Assembly: GCA_050249535.1 (NCBI GenBank)
Contig: JBFWQI010000001.1
Span: forward strand, 62,001-126,000
Length of the DNA: 64,000 bases
Direction of reading: 5' to 3'
From: JADJXM01 sp937967285
Lineage (GTDB): Bacteria; Acidobacteriota; Blastocatellia; RBC074
Of this stretch, positions 47,829 through 58,126 are shown piece after piece. The notes under the pieces were generated by a model. It was not told the DNA's origin. It searched no databases and was given only the letters and a program-made list of their open reading frames with translations. The first letter of the stretch is position 1. The number at the start of each line of letters is the position of its first letter. The translations under genes and the position numbers were made by a program.

Positions 47829-49124
47829 ATGAGAGAAGGAATGAAGAGAATCCCGTTACTTCTGATACTGGTGCTGACTGCTCCGGTTGTCAGGCCGCAC
47901 TTTGCGCAGCAGGAACCGCAGGAAGATCTGCGTCGTCAGATCGGCACCATCATCGTCGCTCCGGGCAGCGGACCCTCGCTGGCGGTGGCCGATTTCCAGC
48001 TCAGGGCATCGGGAGCCGGTCAGGCGCTTGCGACCTTCAATGAAACGCTCTGGAACGATCTGCGATTCGCGGCGGTCGCGAACCTTGTCGGCAAGAGCCT
48101 CTATCCCAAAACTCTGCTCGCCGATCCGGCGACGCTGCGTTACGACGAATGGCTCAATGAACCGGTCAAGGCGGATTACGTGGCCTTCGGCAGCCTGACC
48201 GGACCTGAGCAGGCGCAGGGCTTTCTCTTCGACGTCAAGACACGGCAGCAACTGCTGACCGCCCAGTTGAGCGGCAACGGACGCGAAATGGCTCACCAGT
48301 TGGCGGATCAGATCGTCAAGGTTCTGACCGGTCAGGACGGAATCGCCTCATCCAAAATCGCCTTCGTCAACAACCGCGAGATCCACATGGTCGATTACGA
48401 CGGATACGGCAGCCGACAGTTCACTCGCGACAATTCGATCGCTCTCTTTCCCTCGTTCCCGACCGACGGAAAACGGCTGGCCTATGTCTCATACCGCAGC
48501 GGCTATCCGAATGTCGTCATCCGCGGAGAGGACGGGCTGATCCTCGGATCGACGCAGTTCCGCGGAACGACAACATCGCCTTCGATTGCTCCGGACGGCC
48601 GGATCGCCTTCGCCTCGAGCAAGGACGGGGGCGGGATGGAGATCTATGTTGCGAACTCCGACGGGTCAGGCGCCCGCAGGCTGACCCGTACCAGAAATGC
48701 CGTCAATATCTCGCCGCGCTGGAATCCGCGAACAGGGCAGGAGATAGCCTTCATTTCGGATCGCGGCGGATCGCCTCAGATCTACGTTATCGGCGCGGAC
48801 GGCGCCAATGAGCGGCCGCTCCTGACTCTGGGCGGCCAGATGGACTCGCCCTCATGGTCGCCTGACGGGCGCTTTATCGCCTTCACCTGGGATGGCGGAG
48901 GCGGCACCTTCAATGTTCATGTCGCCGATGTCGCGACCCGGCAGGTTGTCAGATTGACGAGTGCGGGCAGGAACGAGAGCCCCTGCTGGTCTCCCGACGG
49001 GCGGCACATCGCTTTTCAGTCGAACCGGACCGGCCGCTGGCAGATCTGGCAGATGCATCTGGATGGAAGCGATCAGAGACAGATCACGCGCACCGGCGGC
49101 AGGTCGCCCGCCTGGGCACGATGA
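47829..49124 (+). CDS. tolB: TolB beta-propeller protein
   Basis: 431 residues, periplasmic. Signal peptide (PLLLILVLTAPVV) may start from ATG 47829 or 47841. N-terminal TolB_N domain (ASGAGQALATFNETLWNDLR), then WD40-like PD40 repeats (GYGSRQFTRDNSIALFPSFP; SPSWSPDGRFIAFTWD; SPCWSPDGRHIAFQSN). It binds Pal in the Tol-Pal complex. Confidence 0.95.
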   Translation: MREGMKRIPLLLILVLTAPVVRPHFAQQEPQEDLRRQIGTIIVAPGSGPSLAVADFQLRASGAGQALATFNETLWNDLRFAAVANLVGKSLYPKTLLADPATLRYDEWLNEPVKADYVAFGSLTGPEQAQGFLFDVKTRQQLLTAQLSGNGREMAHQLADQIVKVLTGQDGIASSKIAFVNNREIHMVDYDGYGSRQFTRDNSIALFPSFPTDGKRLAYVSYRSGYPNVVIRGEDGLILGSTQFRGTTTSPSIAPDGRIAFASSKDGGGMEIYVANSDGSGARRLTRTRNAVNISPRWNPRTGQEIAFISDRGGSPQIYVIGADGANERPLLTLGGQMDSPSWSPDGRFIAFTWDGGGGTFNVHVADVATRQVVRLTSAGRNESPCWSPDGRHIAFQSNRTGRWQIWQMHLDGSDQRQITRTGGRSPAWAR

Positions 49125-49176
49125 TCGATTTAATCAATGCTGTCACCGGAAATATTAATACAAGGAGATGATCAAA

Positions 49177-50166
49177 ATGAACCGGCTTAAAACAAGAACG
49201 ACCTTATTGACCAGTATCATCATTCTGGGCGGACTATTGACCGCCTGCGCGCCCCCGACCGCCAAAATCAAGGTCACTCGAGACGAGATCAAAGCCGGCG
49301 AGCCGGTCACCGTCAGCTGGGAGACTAAGAACGCCAAGAACATCGAGCTCAACGGTGAGAAGGTCGAAAAGATCGGCGCGAAGACATTTACGCCGAATGC
49401 CGATTCCAGTTATGAAGTCGTCGCGCGTCGCGGCAAGAAGGAGGCTCGCGACAGCGCGAGGGTCAAGGTCGATTCGACTAAGTCCGCCGCACCGACGATC
49501 TCTCTGCGAGCCGAGCCGAGCGGCATCGAGCGCGGCCAGAATACGATGCTCAAATGGACCGCCGAGAACACCAGGTTCGTCACCGTCACCGGCATCGGCC
49601 GCGAACTGCCGGCCAGCGGCGAGGTGGAGGTCAGTCCGCGCGTCTCGACGACCTATACCGCGACCGCCCTCGGCGATGGCGGTAACGCCACCGCCAGCGT
49701 CCGCGTTACCGTGACCGATCCGGCAGGGCCAGCGACCGCCGAGAGGCCGCGCACCACCCAGCCGTCCGATACCGAGAGCGCCATCGCCGAACGGTTCAGA
49801 TCCGTCCTCTCCCCGGTCTACTTCGATTACAATGAATCGGCCATTCGCGGAGACCAGCAGAGCAAGCTGCGCCGCATCGCGGACTGGCTGAACCAGGAAG
49901 GAAACCGCTCGATCGTCTTCCGCGTCGAGGGGAACTGTGACCCGCGCGGCACATCGGAGTACAATCTGGGACTCGGCGATCGTCGCGCGCAGGCGATCAA
50001 GGACTACCTGGTCGGCCTCGGAATCGATCCGGGCAGGGTCGAGACCGTCAGTTACGGTTCGGAGAAGGCGCAGGGAACGGATGAAGGCTCGCCGGAGGCG
50101 CCCCCCTCCTGGGCGCATGATCGACGCGGCGATTTCGTCTACCTGCGCGGCGGCGCCAGACCTTAA
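49177..50166 (+). CDS. pal: Pal-like lipoprotein with Ig-like domains
   Basis: 329 residues. Signal ends in lipobox LLTAC (lipidated Cys24). Two Ig-like domains fill residues 30-190 (KAGEPVTVSWETKNAKNIEL; ERGQNTMLKWTAENTRFVTV), an addition absent from E. coli Pal. The OmpA_C domain follows (VYFDYNESAIR, then GNCDPRGTSEYNLGLGDRRA). Ties the outer membrane to peptidoglycan. ATG at 49177 has AAGGAG nine bases upstream; the ATG at 49168 is too close to it. Confidence 0.92.
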   Translation: MNRLKTRTTLLTSIIILGGLLTACAPPTAKIKVTRDEIKAGEPVTVSWETKNAKNIELNGEKVEKIGAKTFTPNADSSYEVVARRGKKEARDSARVKVDSTKSAAPTISLRAEPSGIERGQNTMLKWTAENTRFVTVTGIGRELPASGEVEVSPRVSTTYTATALGDGGNATASVRVTVTDPAGPATAERPRTTQPSDTESAIAERFRSVLSPVYFDYNESAIRGDQQSKLRRIADWLNQEGNRSIVFRVEGNCDPRGTSEYNLGLGDRRAQAIKDYLVGLGIDPGRVETVSYGSEKAQGTDEGSPEAPPSWAHDRRGDFVYLRGGARP

Positions 50167-50183
50167 CCAACGGAGTAGGAACA

Positions 50184-51050
50184 GTGAAAGCATTCAGAAT
50201 TTCCGGCAGAATTTCCGGCCTGTTGATCGCCGCCTGCCTGGCGGCGATCCCGGGCCTCGCCCAGAACCGCGAGACGCGCGACAAGATCGACCGGATCGCG
50301 GTTCAGATGGAAGAGACGAAGACGGAACTGACTCTGCTCCAGCGGCAGGTCCAGTCGATGCAGGAGACGTTCAACAAGACGACCGGCGAGCTCAATACGC
50401 TGATTATTCAGATCAGCGATAATATCTCCGCCATTCGTCGGGCTCAGTCTTCCGTCTCGACCAATTCAAACGATACCGTCACACAGATCTCGACGATGCG
50501 TGAGCGGATCACGGCCACCGACCAGCGGATCGAACGCCTCTCGGAGCAGTTCGCCCAGTTGCGCAAGCTGATCGAGGACATCCCGAAGATGCCCACCTTC
50601 GCCCAACTGACGCCGGGCAATGCCGAACAGCTCTTCGCCGCGGCTTACAGCGATTACTCGCGGGGGAACTACGAGCTGGCGCTCTCGGAGTTCAGGCAGT
50701 ACGTCGAGACCTATCCCGGCTCCGAACTGACCGACAATGCACAGTACTGGATCGGCGAGATCTTCTACGCCCAGAAGAAACTCGCGGAGGCTGCCGAGGA
50801 ACTCGAGAAGGTCAAGAACGTCAACGCGAAGGGCGACAAGGTCCCGACAGCTCTCTACAAGCGCGGTTTGATTCTCTTCGAGCTGGGCAGCAAGGAGGCG
50901 GCGGTCGAGCAGATGCTGGAGGTGATCAATGATCATTCAGCATCGAGCGAAGCCCAGCTCGCGCGCCAGCAGCTCGAACAGCAGGCGCCTGAGGCGCTCG
51001 CGGCGCCGCCCGATCCGAAGACGCGGCGCAAGACGACTCGCCGGCCCTGA
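50184..51050 (+). CDS. ybgF: CpoB/YbgF Tol-associated protein
   Basis: 288 residues from GTG at 50184, preceded by AGTAGGAACA. Signal peptide (SGLLIAACLAAIPGLA), coiled coil (residues 35-140; MEETKTELTLLQRQVQSMQ), then TPRs (YSDYSRGNYELALSEFRQYV; YWIGEIFYAQKKLAEAAEEL). In other bacteria it coordinates cell-wall synthesis with outer-membrane constriction. Last gene of the cluster. Confidence 0.93.
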   Translation: MKAFRISGRISGLLIAACLAAIPGLAQNRETRDKIDRIAVQMEETKTELTLLQRQVQSMQETFNKTTGELNTLIIQISDNISAIRRAQSSVSTNSNDTVTQISTMRERITATDQRIERLSEQFAQLRKLIEDIPKMPTFAQLTPGNAEQLFAAAYSDYSRGNYELALSEFRQYVETYPGSELTDNAQYWIGEIFYAQKKLAEAAEELEKVKNVNAKGDKVPTALYKRGLILFELGSKEAAVEQMLEVINDHSASSEAQLARQQLEQQAPEALAAPPDPKTRRKTTRRP

Positions 51051-51383
51051 AAAGCGGAAGATCAGTTTTTCATTATCCTTCGGTTACCCGAAAGAGGAGC
51101 CCGGCGGAACACCTGACACTTCAGACACATCGGCCACCCCTAGCTACTCTGCACCTGACGTCCTGGTTCCGCCGGGACCCTCCAGGGTTGCATCGCCGCC
51201 GTCTCCGATCGCCTGACCGGCAGACGGCGGCATTAGCGGACAACGTGACCGGCCTCAACTAGCCAACCGTGTCACAGCCAATAAAGACGAGAGATACGAG
51301 ACAGGATTCCACAATCTTCCCTGAAAATCTCAAACACTCGAATATGGATTCAGGTCAGGGGAGCGATGCGGTCGGCCGGAAAA
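51051..51383. other. Convergent intergenic region with long-range inverted repeat
   Basis: 333 bp between the Tol operon (plus) and the cyclase operon (minus). An 11-bp perfect inverted repeat (51100-51110 and 51166-51176) flanks 55 bases. It could be a termination structure or a small RNA. No gene seen. Confidence 0.5.
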
Positions 51384-52976
<1,593 letters not shown>

Positions 52977-52977
52977 A

Positions 52978-53736
52978 TCAAAAGACGTATTCGCGACCGA
53001 CTTCAGCGACGGTTATTCTATCATTATTCAGCGCGGCGATCTCCTCGACGACCTGGTCCCGGTACGGTGTCTTGAGATGGATGGCGAAGATCTGAATGTC
53101 GTCGCGAATCCTTGTCATTTCTTCGACCAGCGTGATCGGTGAATGATGCTGCGAGACGCGTGCCAGATCGGTCAGGCGATTGGGAAAAGAAAGATCGATG
53201 AAGACCGCCTTGAGGTGCGGGCAGCCGTCAGCCACCTCCCAGATCCGTTCCGTCGCCCCGGTATCGGATGTGAAGAGGAGCGCGGTACCGCCGTCATCGA
53301 CGAGCATCCCGTGAGTCAGGATGGTATGAGTGACCGGGACCGGAGTGATCCTCAGCCCCTCGACCTCGAAGCTCTCCCCGGAGCGGTAATGATGAAATTC
53401 GAGCAGTTCGGTGTGGTCGTTCCTGAGCACCTCGAACGGGATCCACATCCGGTAGTTGAAGAGGTGCTGTTCGAGTGCCGCAAGATCCGATTCGGTGCAC
53501 CAGACTCCGACGGGGCGCCGCAGCAGATCGTAGAGATCCGTGATGAAGAGCGGCAGCGAAAAGACATGATCGAGATGACAGTGTGTGAGCACGATCGACC
53601 GGATCCTGAGCTGTTCCTCTATACTCAGCCCGATCGCTATCGAACCGGCGTCGATAGCGAGGGTGTCGTTGATGAGGTAAGTCGTCAGCAGCTGATGGCG
53701 GCCGTCGAGCGTGCTCGGTACGATCCTGAATTTCAC
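52978..53736 (-). CDS. Class II cyclic nucleotide phosphodiesterase (MBL fold)
   Basis: 252 residues. Metal motif THCHLDHVF (H52, H54, D56, H57), later VTHTILTHG, FTSDTGATE and VFIDLSFPNRL match class II 3',5'-cAMP phosphodiesterases (CpdP/PDE1 type) rather than ordinary beta-lactamases. It would remove the cAMP made by the next gene. It overlaps the upstream TPR gene by four bases (ATGA), and the cyclase begins one base after its stop. Confidence 0.85.
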   Translation of the reverse strand: MKFRIVPSTLDGRHQLLTTYLINDTLAIDAGSIAIGLSIEEQLRIRSIVLTHCHLDHVFSLPLFITDLYDLLRRPVGVWCTESDLAALEQHLFNYRMWIPFEVLRNDHTELLEFHHYRSGESFEVEGLRITPVPVTHTILTHGMLVDDGGTALLFTSDTGATERIWEVADGCPHLKAVFIDLSFPNRLTDLARVSQHHSPITLVEEMTRIRDDIQIFAIHLKTPYRDQVVEEIAALNNDRITVAEVGREYVF

Positions 53737-54422
53737 TCTTTTAACATGTCTTTGAACTGGGCGACCGCCGGATTCGAGGGATTGACCTTCTCGAGCTGGG
53801 CCAGTGCGGGACCGGCGCCGGCTTTGTCACCCTTCTCGATCAGGGCGGCGACCAGGTTCTGGAGAGTCTTCTCGTGGCCCGGATCGACCGAGAGTCCCTT
53901 CCGATATTCGGCGATGGCCCGATCGATGTCGCGAGGCTCGCGAAGGAAGTATGTCAGTCCGAGATCCATCCTGACGACGACATCGTCGGGACGGATCTTG
54001 AGCGCCTTTGCGTACCAGCCTTCCGCCGCCTCATACTGTCTGAGGTCGAAGGTCGTGTTTCCCAGATTGACCAGCAGGTCGTAATCGTTGGGTTTCAGTT
54101 TGGCCGCGGCGTTGAGAAACTCGAGCGCCTCCTGGTTGCGGTTGATCTGCTTGAAGAGGCCGGCAGCCTGAATCTGCGCGTCGAAGTTCTTCGGGTCCTT
54201 GCGGGCCCTTTCGATCGCCTCCATTGCGCCGCCGCCGCCTCCGCCGCCCTGGCCGGTCGGCGGGTGGTCGGCGGGCATGCCCTGGACCGGGCCGTCAGCC
54301 GATGTCGGCTCGCTGTTTCGGCTGATCGTTGCGCCCGTATTGAGATAGTTGCTGCCGACGTAACCGATGATCACGCCGGCCAGCAGCCCGATAATTGCGA
54401 TAAGCGTCTTTTCCTTCTTCAT
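53733..54422 (-). CDS. Membrane-anchored TPR protein
   Basis: 229 residues. N-terminal anchor (TLIAIIGLLAGVIIGYVG), a Gly/Ser/Pro linker, then three or more TPRs (FDAQIQAAGLFKQINRNQEA; NDYDLLVNLGNTTFDLRQYE; DVVVRMDLGLTYFLREPRD). Starts 10 bases after the cytochrome stop and overlaps the phosphodiesterase by four bases. Probably a scaffold for the operon's products. Confidence 0.85.
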   Translation of the reverse strand: MKKEKTLIAIIGLLAGVIIGYVGSNYLNTGATISRNSEPTSADGPVQGMPADHPPTGQGGGGGGGAMEAIERARKDPKNFDAQIQAAGLFKQINRNQEALEFLNAAAKLKPNDYDLLVNLGNTTFDLRQYEAAEGWYAKALKIRPDDVVVRMDLGLTYFLREPRDIDRAIAEYRKGLSVDPGHEKTLQNLVAALIEKGDKAGAGPALAQLEKVNPSNPAVAQFKDMLKE

Positions 54423-54432
54423 CTATTGATAA

Positions 54433-54912
54433 TTATTCCTTGACCTCGTGGCATTCCGCACACTTGGTCGGCCCCTCGCCCTGTTTGAGGACCTTTCCCG
54501 CATCCTTGGGCACCTTGGTGATTTCACCCTTGTGACAGTCGATGCAGTTGATGTGGTAAGCCTCTTTGCTCCACAGTTCGGTTCCGTCAGAGCCGGCGGG
54601 CGTCTTCGGATTTCCTTCCTCTCTGAAATGACAGTCCGCGCAGAACGGTATCTTTCCGGCCGATCCCGCGTTGAACGACTCAAGTGTAAGCCCCTTGTTC
54701 GTGTGATGGCAATATGTGCAGTCGGAATATGCCAGATGCTTCTGATGCGTGAATTTGGTCGGCCCCCATTTCTGGTCGACCGATGGGATAACGACATTGT
54801 CGCCGGGGAGCTTCTGGCCCTGTTCGGCGGCACTGCCGGATGACAGCGGAGCGGTGAAACCGATCAGGCCGCAGGCCAGAAAAAGGCCCGCAATCCACAT
54901 TTTCAATCTCAT
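54433..54912 (-). CDS. Exported tetraheme cytochrome c (c3/c7-like)
   Basis: 159 residues. Signal peptide (MWIAGLFLACGLIGFTA). Four CxxCH haem sites: CTYCHH, CADCH, CIDCH, CAECH, with additional His ligands (THQKH, YHINC). A periplasmic electron carrier. ATG at 54912 has GAGGAG upstream; an ATG 11 codons earlier is weaker. First gene of the operon cytochrome-TPR-phosphodiesterase-cyclase. Confidence 0.92.
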   Translation of the reverse strand: MRLKMWIAGLFLACGLIGFTAPLSSGSAAEQGQKLPGDNVVIPSVDQKWGPTKFTHQKHLAYSDCTYCHHTNKGLTLESFNAGSAGKIPFCADCHFREEGNPKTPAGSDGTELWSKEAYHINCIDCHKGEITKVPKDAGKVLKQGEGPTKCAECHEVKE

Positions 54913-54965
54913 CTCTTGATTCTCCTCATTGTTGCTGTTGGGCATCGGGTCCGGGGGCGTCGCAT

Positions 54966-54995
54966 AGAGTAAATCGGGCGCTTGTCGAGCGTCAA
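54966..54995 (-). promoter_or_regulatory. Promoter of the cytochrome-cyclase operon
   Basis: Minus strand TTGACG (54990-54995), 18-bp spacer, TACTCT (54966-54971), about 55 bp before the ATG at 54912. Confidence 0.6.
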
Positions 54996-55037
54996 TTAAA
55001 TCACGACCCGTTATTGAATTTTCAAATCACGCCGAGC

Positions 55038-55065
55038 TTGCACTTTGAATGCGCCCGGCTATAAT
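55038..55065 (+). promoter_or_regulatory. Promoter upstream of the small helical protein
   Basis: TTGCAC (55038-55043), 16-bp spacer, consensus TATAAT (55060-55065). The leader to 55350 would be about 275 bases, unusually long. Confidence 0.55.
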
Positions 55066-55349
55066 TAAAGACCGTCTGTCATCCATCGCTCTGATTGATG
55101 ACTTCGGGCCGCGGGCGAGACACGAGTGTTCGGTCATCCCGCGCGTGCTGTGATGCAGAAACGTGATGAAAAACTGCCCGGGGAACTTGAGTTCGGGCGC
55201 TTTTTTACGAGGTCGCATCGAAATTGACCAGAGACAGATCCGAGAGATCGAATCACCAGATGATCAACTCATCGGCGCGCCCGGGAGGCGCGACAAGCAG
55301 CGGGGGCGGCTGACGCATTTCTGAGTCGCCGCCCCATCAGGAGGCAGCG

Positions 55350-55607
55350 ATGCAGAAGCGATTGAGCGACCGCGATAGACTTCACGCCAAGATAGAACGC
55401 CTGTCAGAGAACCAGATCGATCAGCTACTCTCCCTGGTCAGGACAATGGAAAAAAACAGAACCGATTCCCCGGCATCCGAGCAGGCCGACGACGAACTTC
55501 TCGACGGTCTGTGCGCTGAGCTGGAAACCCGTCGCGCGGTGCAGGTCTTCGAATGGGAGTCCACGCGCCGCCGGGCAGAGTCGAGAGGTTATCCGAGAGC
55601 AGTCTGA
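55350..55607 (+). CDS. Small helical protein of unknown function
   Basis: 85 residues. Highly charged helix (RDRLHAKIERLSENQIDQLL, then an Asp/Glu stretch). A strong ribosome binding site (AGGAGG) precedes the ATG. It resembles the small helical antitoxin-like or regulatory proteins but has no toxin neighbour. Followed 21 bp later by the HEAT-repeat gene. Confidence 0.6.
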   Translation: MQKRLSDRDRLHAKIERLSENQIDQLLSLVRTMEKNRTDSPASEQADDELLDGLCAELETRRAVQVFEWESTRRRAESRGYPRAV

Positions 55608-55628
55608 ACCGATTCCGCGAGCCGGCAG

Positions 55629-56423
55629 ATGATCAAATCCCCAGTCAAATTCAACGGGTGGTGCGCCCTCCTGCTGTTATCGATGCTTGTATTGCCGGCC
55701 GGCGCACAGACGCCCCCGCCGGCGAATTTCGAGCGTATCTCGGCGGATTTATCGAGTCAGGAGAAAGAGGAGCGATTGTCGGCCCTGATCGCGATGCGTG
55801 GTATCGCGCGCGAGCTCGGCGCGGGGGACCGCGATGCGGTCGCTGCCCGGTGCGGCGATATTCTCCGCTCCGATCCGAGCCCGGTTGTTCGCGCCGCCGC
55901 TGCCGGGGTCCTCGAAGAGATCGGAACCCCGACCTCCTCCGCACAAATTGTCGAATCATTGCCCCGGCAGAAGGAGGTCAATGTCCGCAAGGCGATCGCA
56001 TATGCTCTTGCCGGACATAAAGACACGGAATCGCTCGACATTCTGCGGACCCTGCTCAGGGACCGCAAGGCGGAGGTCAGGGGAGCGGCCGCCTGGGCCA
56101 TCGCTCAAAGGAACGAAACGTCCCTTTCCGATGACCTGATCAGATATCTCAGGAAATACAGGAAGGACGAAGACGCGTTCGGCAGGTCGATGGCGGTCAG
56201 GGCGCTCGGAGCCCATCCCGAGGCCAGGGACCTTCTTCTGCGCATCCTGTCGGGCGATAAGCATGACATTGTTCTCATCAGCGCGGCCTCAGCGCTCGCA
56301 CGCATCGCCGCCCCGGGCGATACAGAGGTCATCGAGGCGCTCAAAGTAGCCGCTCTCAGCAGAAATCCCTATCTCGCCAGCCAATCAAACGCTGCTCTCG
56401 ACCAGCTCCGCTCCCGCCCGTAG
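55629..56423 (+). CDS. Exported HEAT-repeat protein
   Basis: 264 residues. Signal peptide (WCALLLLSMLVLPAGA) and HEAT/PBS-like repeats (PSPVVRAAAAGVLEEIGTP; NVRKAIAYALAGHKDTES; AEVRGAAAWAIAQRNE). A binding scaffold with no catalytic motif. The ribosome binding site is weak (CCGGCAG). Confidence 0.8.
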   Translation: MIKSPVKFNGWCALLLLSMLVLPAGAQTPPPANFERISADLSSQEKEERLSALIAMRGIARELGAGDRDAVAARCGDILRSDPSPVVRAAAAGVLEEIGTPTSSAQIVESLPRQKEVNVRKAIAYALAGHKDTESLDILRTLLRDRKAEVRGAAAWAIAQRNETSLSDDLIRYLRKYRKDEDAFGRSMAVRALGAHPEARDLLLRILSGDKHDIVLISAASALARIAAPGDTEVIEALKVAALSRNPYLASQSNAALDQLRSRP

Positions 56424-56640
56424 CCGGATTCTCATTAATAAAATCATATTTTAAAAAAAAGAATATTTCTGGACATCCATTTCGATGGAAGCTATCATCA
56501 TAGGGTCGTTCCCAACGCATGGATCGGACCGTTCGCGTCCGTGACATATATTGTTGCAGAAAAAACAGAATGTGAGCTAACCGAAGCAGCGGTGTAAGCC
56601 GGCACAGATCGGCAGCTGTATTCCTAACGGAAGACACAGG

Positions 56641-57273
56641 ATGAATAAAGCAAGCGTCAGTTCAATCAATCGGTTCGATCGGATCTTTGCAGCAACGCTG
56701 ATCTGCGCGGTTGCGATGACTCTGGTTGCGGCATCTGTAGCGATCTCCAAAGACAAGGGACATCGTAATCGGTCGGGTGAGGCTGAACACGTCGATGTCG
56801 AAAATTTCGGCAAGGTGACGGATTTCTTTTACCGTGGAGCACAGCCCCGGCAGGATGAATACGAACAGCTCGCTGAGATCGGCATCAAGACTATTATCGA
56901 TCTGCGGAACGATCCCAAGGACTTCGCCAGGTCGAGCGCCGAGAAGAACGGCATGCATTACATCAACATGCCGATGAGCGACAAGGACTATCCTGAAAAG
57001 GATGCCGCCTCAAGGTTCCTCAAGATCGTCAATGATTCGAGAAACTGGCCTGTCTTCGTTCATTGCGCCGGCGGACGCCACAGAACAGGTGTCATGACCG
57101 CTGTCTACAGGATGACCAATGAAGGCTGGGACATCGAGCGCGCCTACGATGAAATGAAGGATTATGATTTCTATACGCGCTGGGGCCACAAGGCGATGAA
57201 GCAGTACGTTTACGATTACTATGATCACCTGACCACGCGGCGCCGTGATTCACGTGTCGCGACCAGGGACTGA
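56641..57273 (+). CDS. Membrane-anchored dual-specificity/tyrosine phosphatase
   Basis: 210 residues. One N-terminal helix (FAATLICAVAMTLVAASVAI), then a cysteine-phosphatase domain with P-loop HCAGGRHRTG (Cys142, Arg148) and WPVFV before it. YRGAQPRQDEYEQLAEIG is typical of the Siw14/DSP-like group that acts on inositol polyphosphates or proteins. Envelope-located; ribosome binding site GGAAG. Preceded by 217 bp in which I see no gene. Confidence 0.88.
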   Translation: MNKASVSSINRFDRIFAATLICAVAMTLVAASVAISKDKGHRNRSGEAEHVDVENFGKVTDFFYRGAQPRQDEYEQLAEIGIKTIIDLRNDPKDFARSSAEKNGMHYINMPMSDKDYPEKDAASRFLKIVNDSRNWPVFVHCAGGRHRTGVMTAVYRMTNEGWDIERAYDEMKDYDFYTRWGHKAMKQYVYDYYDHLTTRRRDSRVATRD

Positions 57274-57311
57274 CGCGTAATTTCTGAATCGCCGACCGGC
57301 GGGGAAATGTA

Positions 57312-57347
57312 AAAATGGGTGAATCGGGTAACCGATTCACCCATTTT
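57312..57347. terminator. Bidirectional terminator
   Basis: 16-bp perfect stem AAAATGGGTGAATCGG / CCGATTCACCCATTTT with loop GTAA; the stem ends in T4 or A4, which serves both the phosphatase (plus) and the DUF2911 gene (minus). Confidence 0.85.
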
Positions 57348-57369
57348 GTATTGGCAGCCCGAACGGCTT

Positions 57370-57915
57370 CTATTTCTTAACCGAGAACGCCACGGAGGCG
57401 CTTGTATTTTCCCATTCGAGTTTCAGGACGCCGCCCCGGCCGGCCTGAGCCAGCGAGATGGCCATCTGCTCGACGGGAGCTTTCGTCTTTTCGACCTTCA
57501 TATCGACGCGGGCGAGTTCGGTCTTTTCGTATTCCGGTTTGTAGGGGATGCCCCACTGGCCGGTCTGTTTATTGATGATCAGCTTCATCCCGGACTCTGC
57601 GGGAAGGACGAAGAGGGTGTAGGTGCCGGCCGGCACAGCGGTCCCGCCGAGGATGAGGTCGGCTTCGGTCGTGAAATGGGTGGCCTTGTTGGCGCCCATT
57701 CTCCAGACCTGCCCCCAGGGGACGAGTTCGCCGAAGATCTTTCGACCGCGCATTGAAGGCGCACCGTAGTCGACGGAGATCTTCTTTCCGTCGAGTGTGA
57801 GCTCCGCGGACATGCGGGGGCTCCGCTGCTGCCCCTGAGCGGCGAGAATACCGATGACGAGCGATGATGAAACGGCGAGGGTAAGCAGGCCGTAGATCAC
57901 TGATTTGGATTTCAT
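57370..57915 (-). CDS. DUF2911 family exported protein
   Basis: 181 residues. Signal peptide (LLTLAVSSSLVIGILA). VDYGAPSMRGRKIFGELVP, WRMGANKATHF and AGTYTLFVLP are the DUF2911 signatures. Beta-rich, common in Bacteroidota and Acidobacteriota; biochemical role unknown. ATG at 57915 follows GGAGA; a longer frame to 58023 reads the promoter region. Confidence 0.9.
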   Translation of the reverse strand: MKSKSVIYGLLTLAVSSSLVIGILAAQGQQRSPRMSAELTLDGKKISVDYGAPSMRGRKIFGELVPWGQVWRMGANKATHFTTEADLILGGTAVPAGTYTLFVLPAESGMKLIINKQTGQWGIPYKPEYEKTELARVDMKVEKTKAPVEQMAISLAQAGRGGVLKLEWENTSASVAFSVKK

Positions 57916-58126
57916 TTCTCTATCTCCAACTGATTGTTGATTATTACCGCCGCGACCGAGTTCGATGAACCGCCGCGGACGGTAGACATTGGATTGTTTA
58001 CCATATCCGGGGGCGAGCACCAAACCTCCGGAGCCATCCGTCGGCTTGACCCTTCATCGTGTGCGTGGTACTTCTCAGGATCGTTTCTGATCCAACCGGA
58101 AATCTAACAAAGACAAGGAGCGTTAG

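Larger units (their letters stand above)
54913..55349. other. Divergent intergenic region with two promoters
   Basis: 437 bp. It holds a minus-strand promoter (54966-54995) for the cytochrome operon and a plus-strand promoter (55038-55065) for the small protein and HEAT genes. No gene supported. Confidence 0.65.

Noticed and set aside
50170..51383. Further tol gene downstream of cpoB
   Set aside because: The 333-bp gap after cpoB holds no supported frame with a start signal.
56424..56640. Possible riboswitch before the phosphatase gene
   Set aside because: I could not match the region to any known riboswitch core, and no related biosynthesis gene follows.
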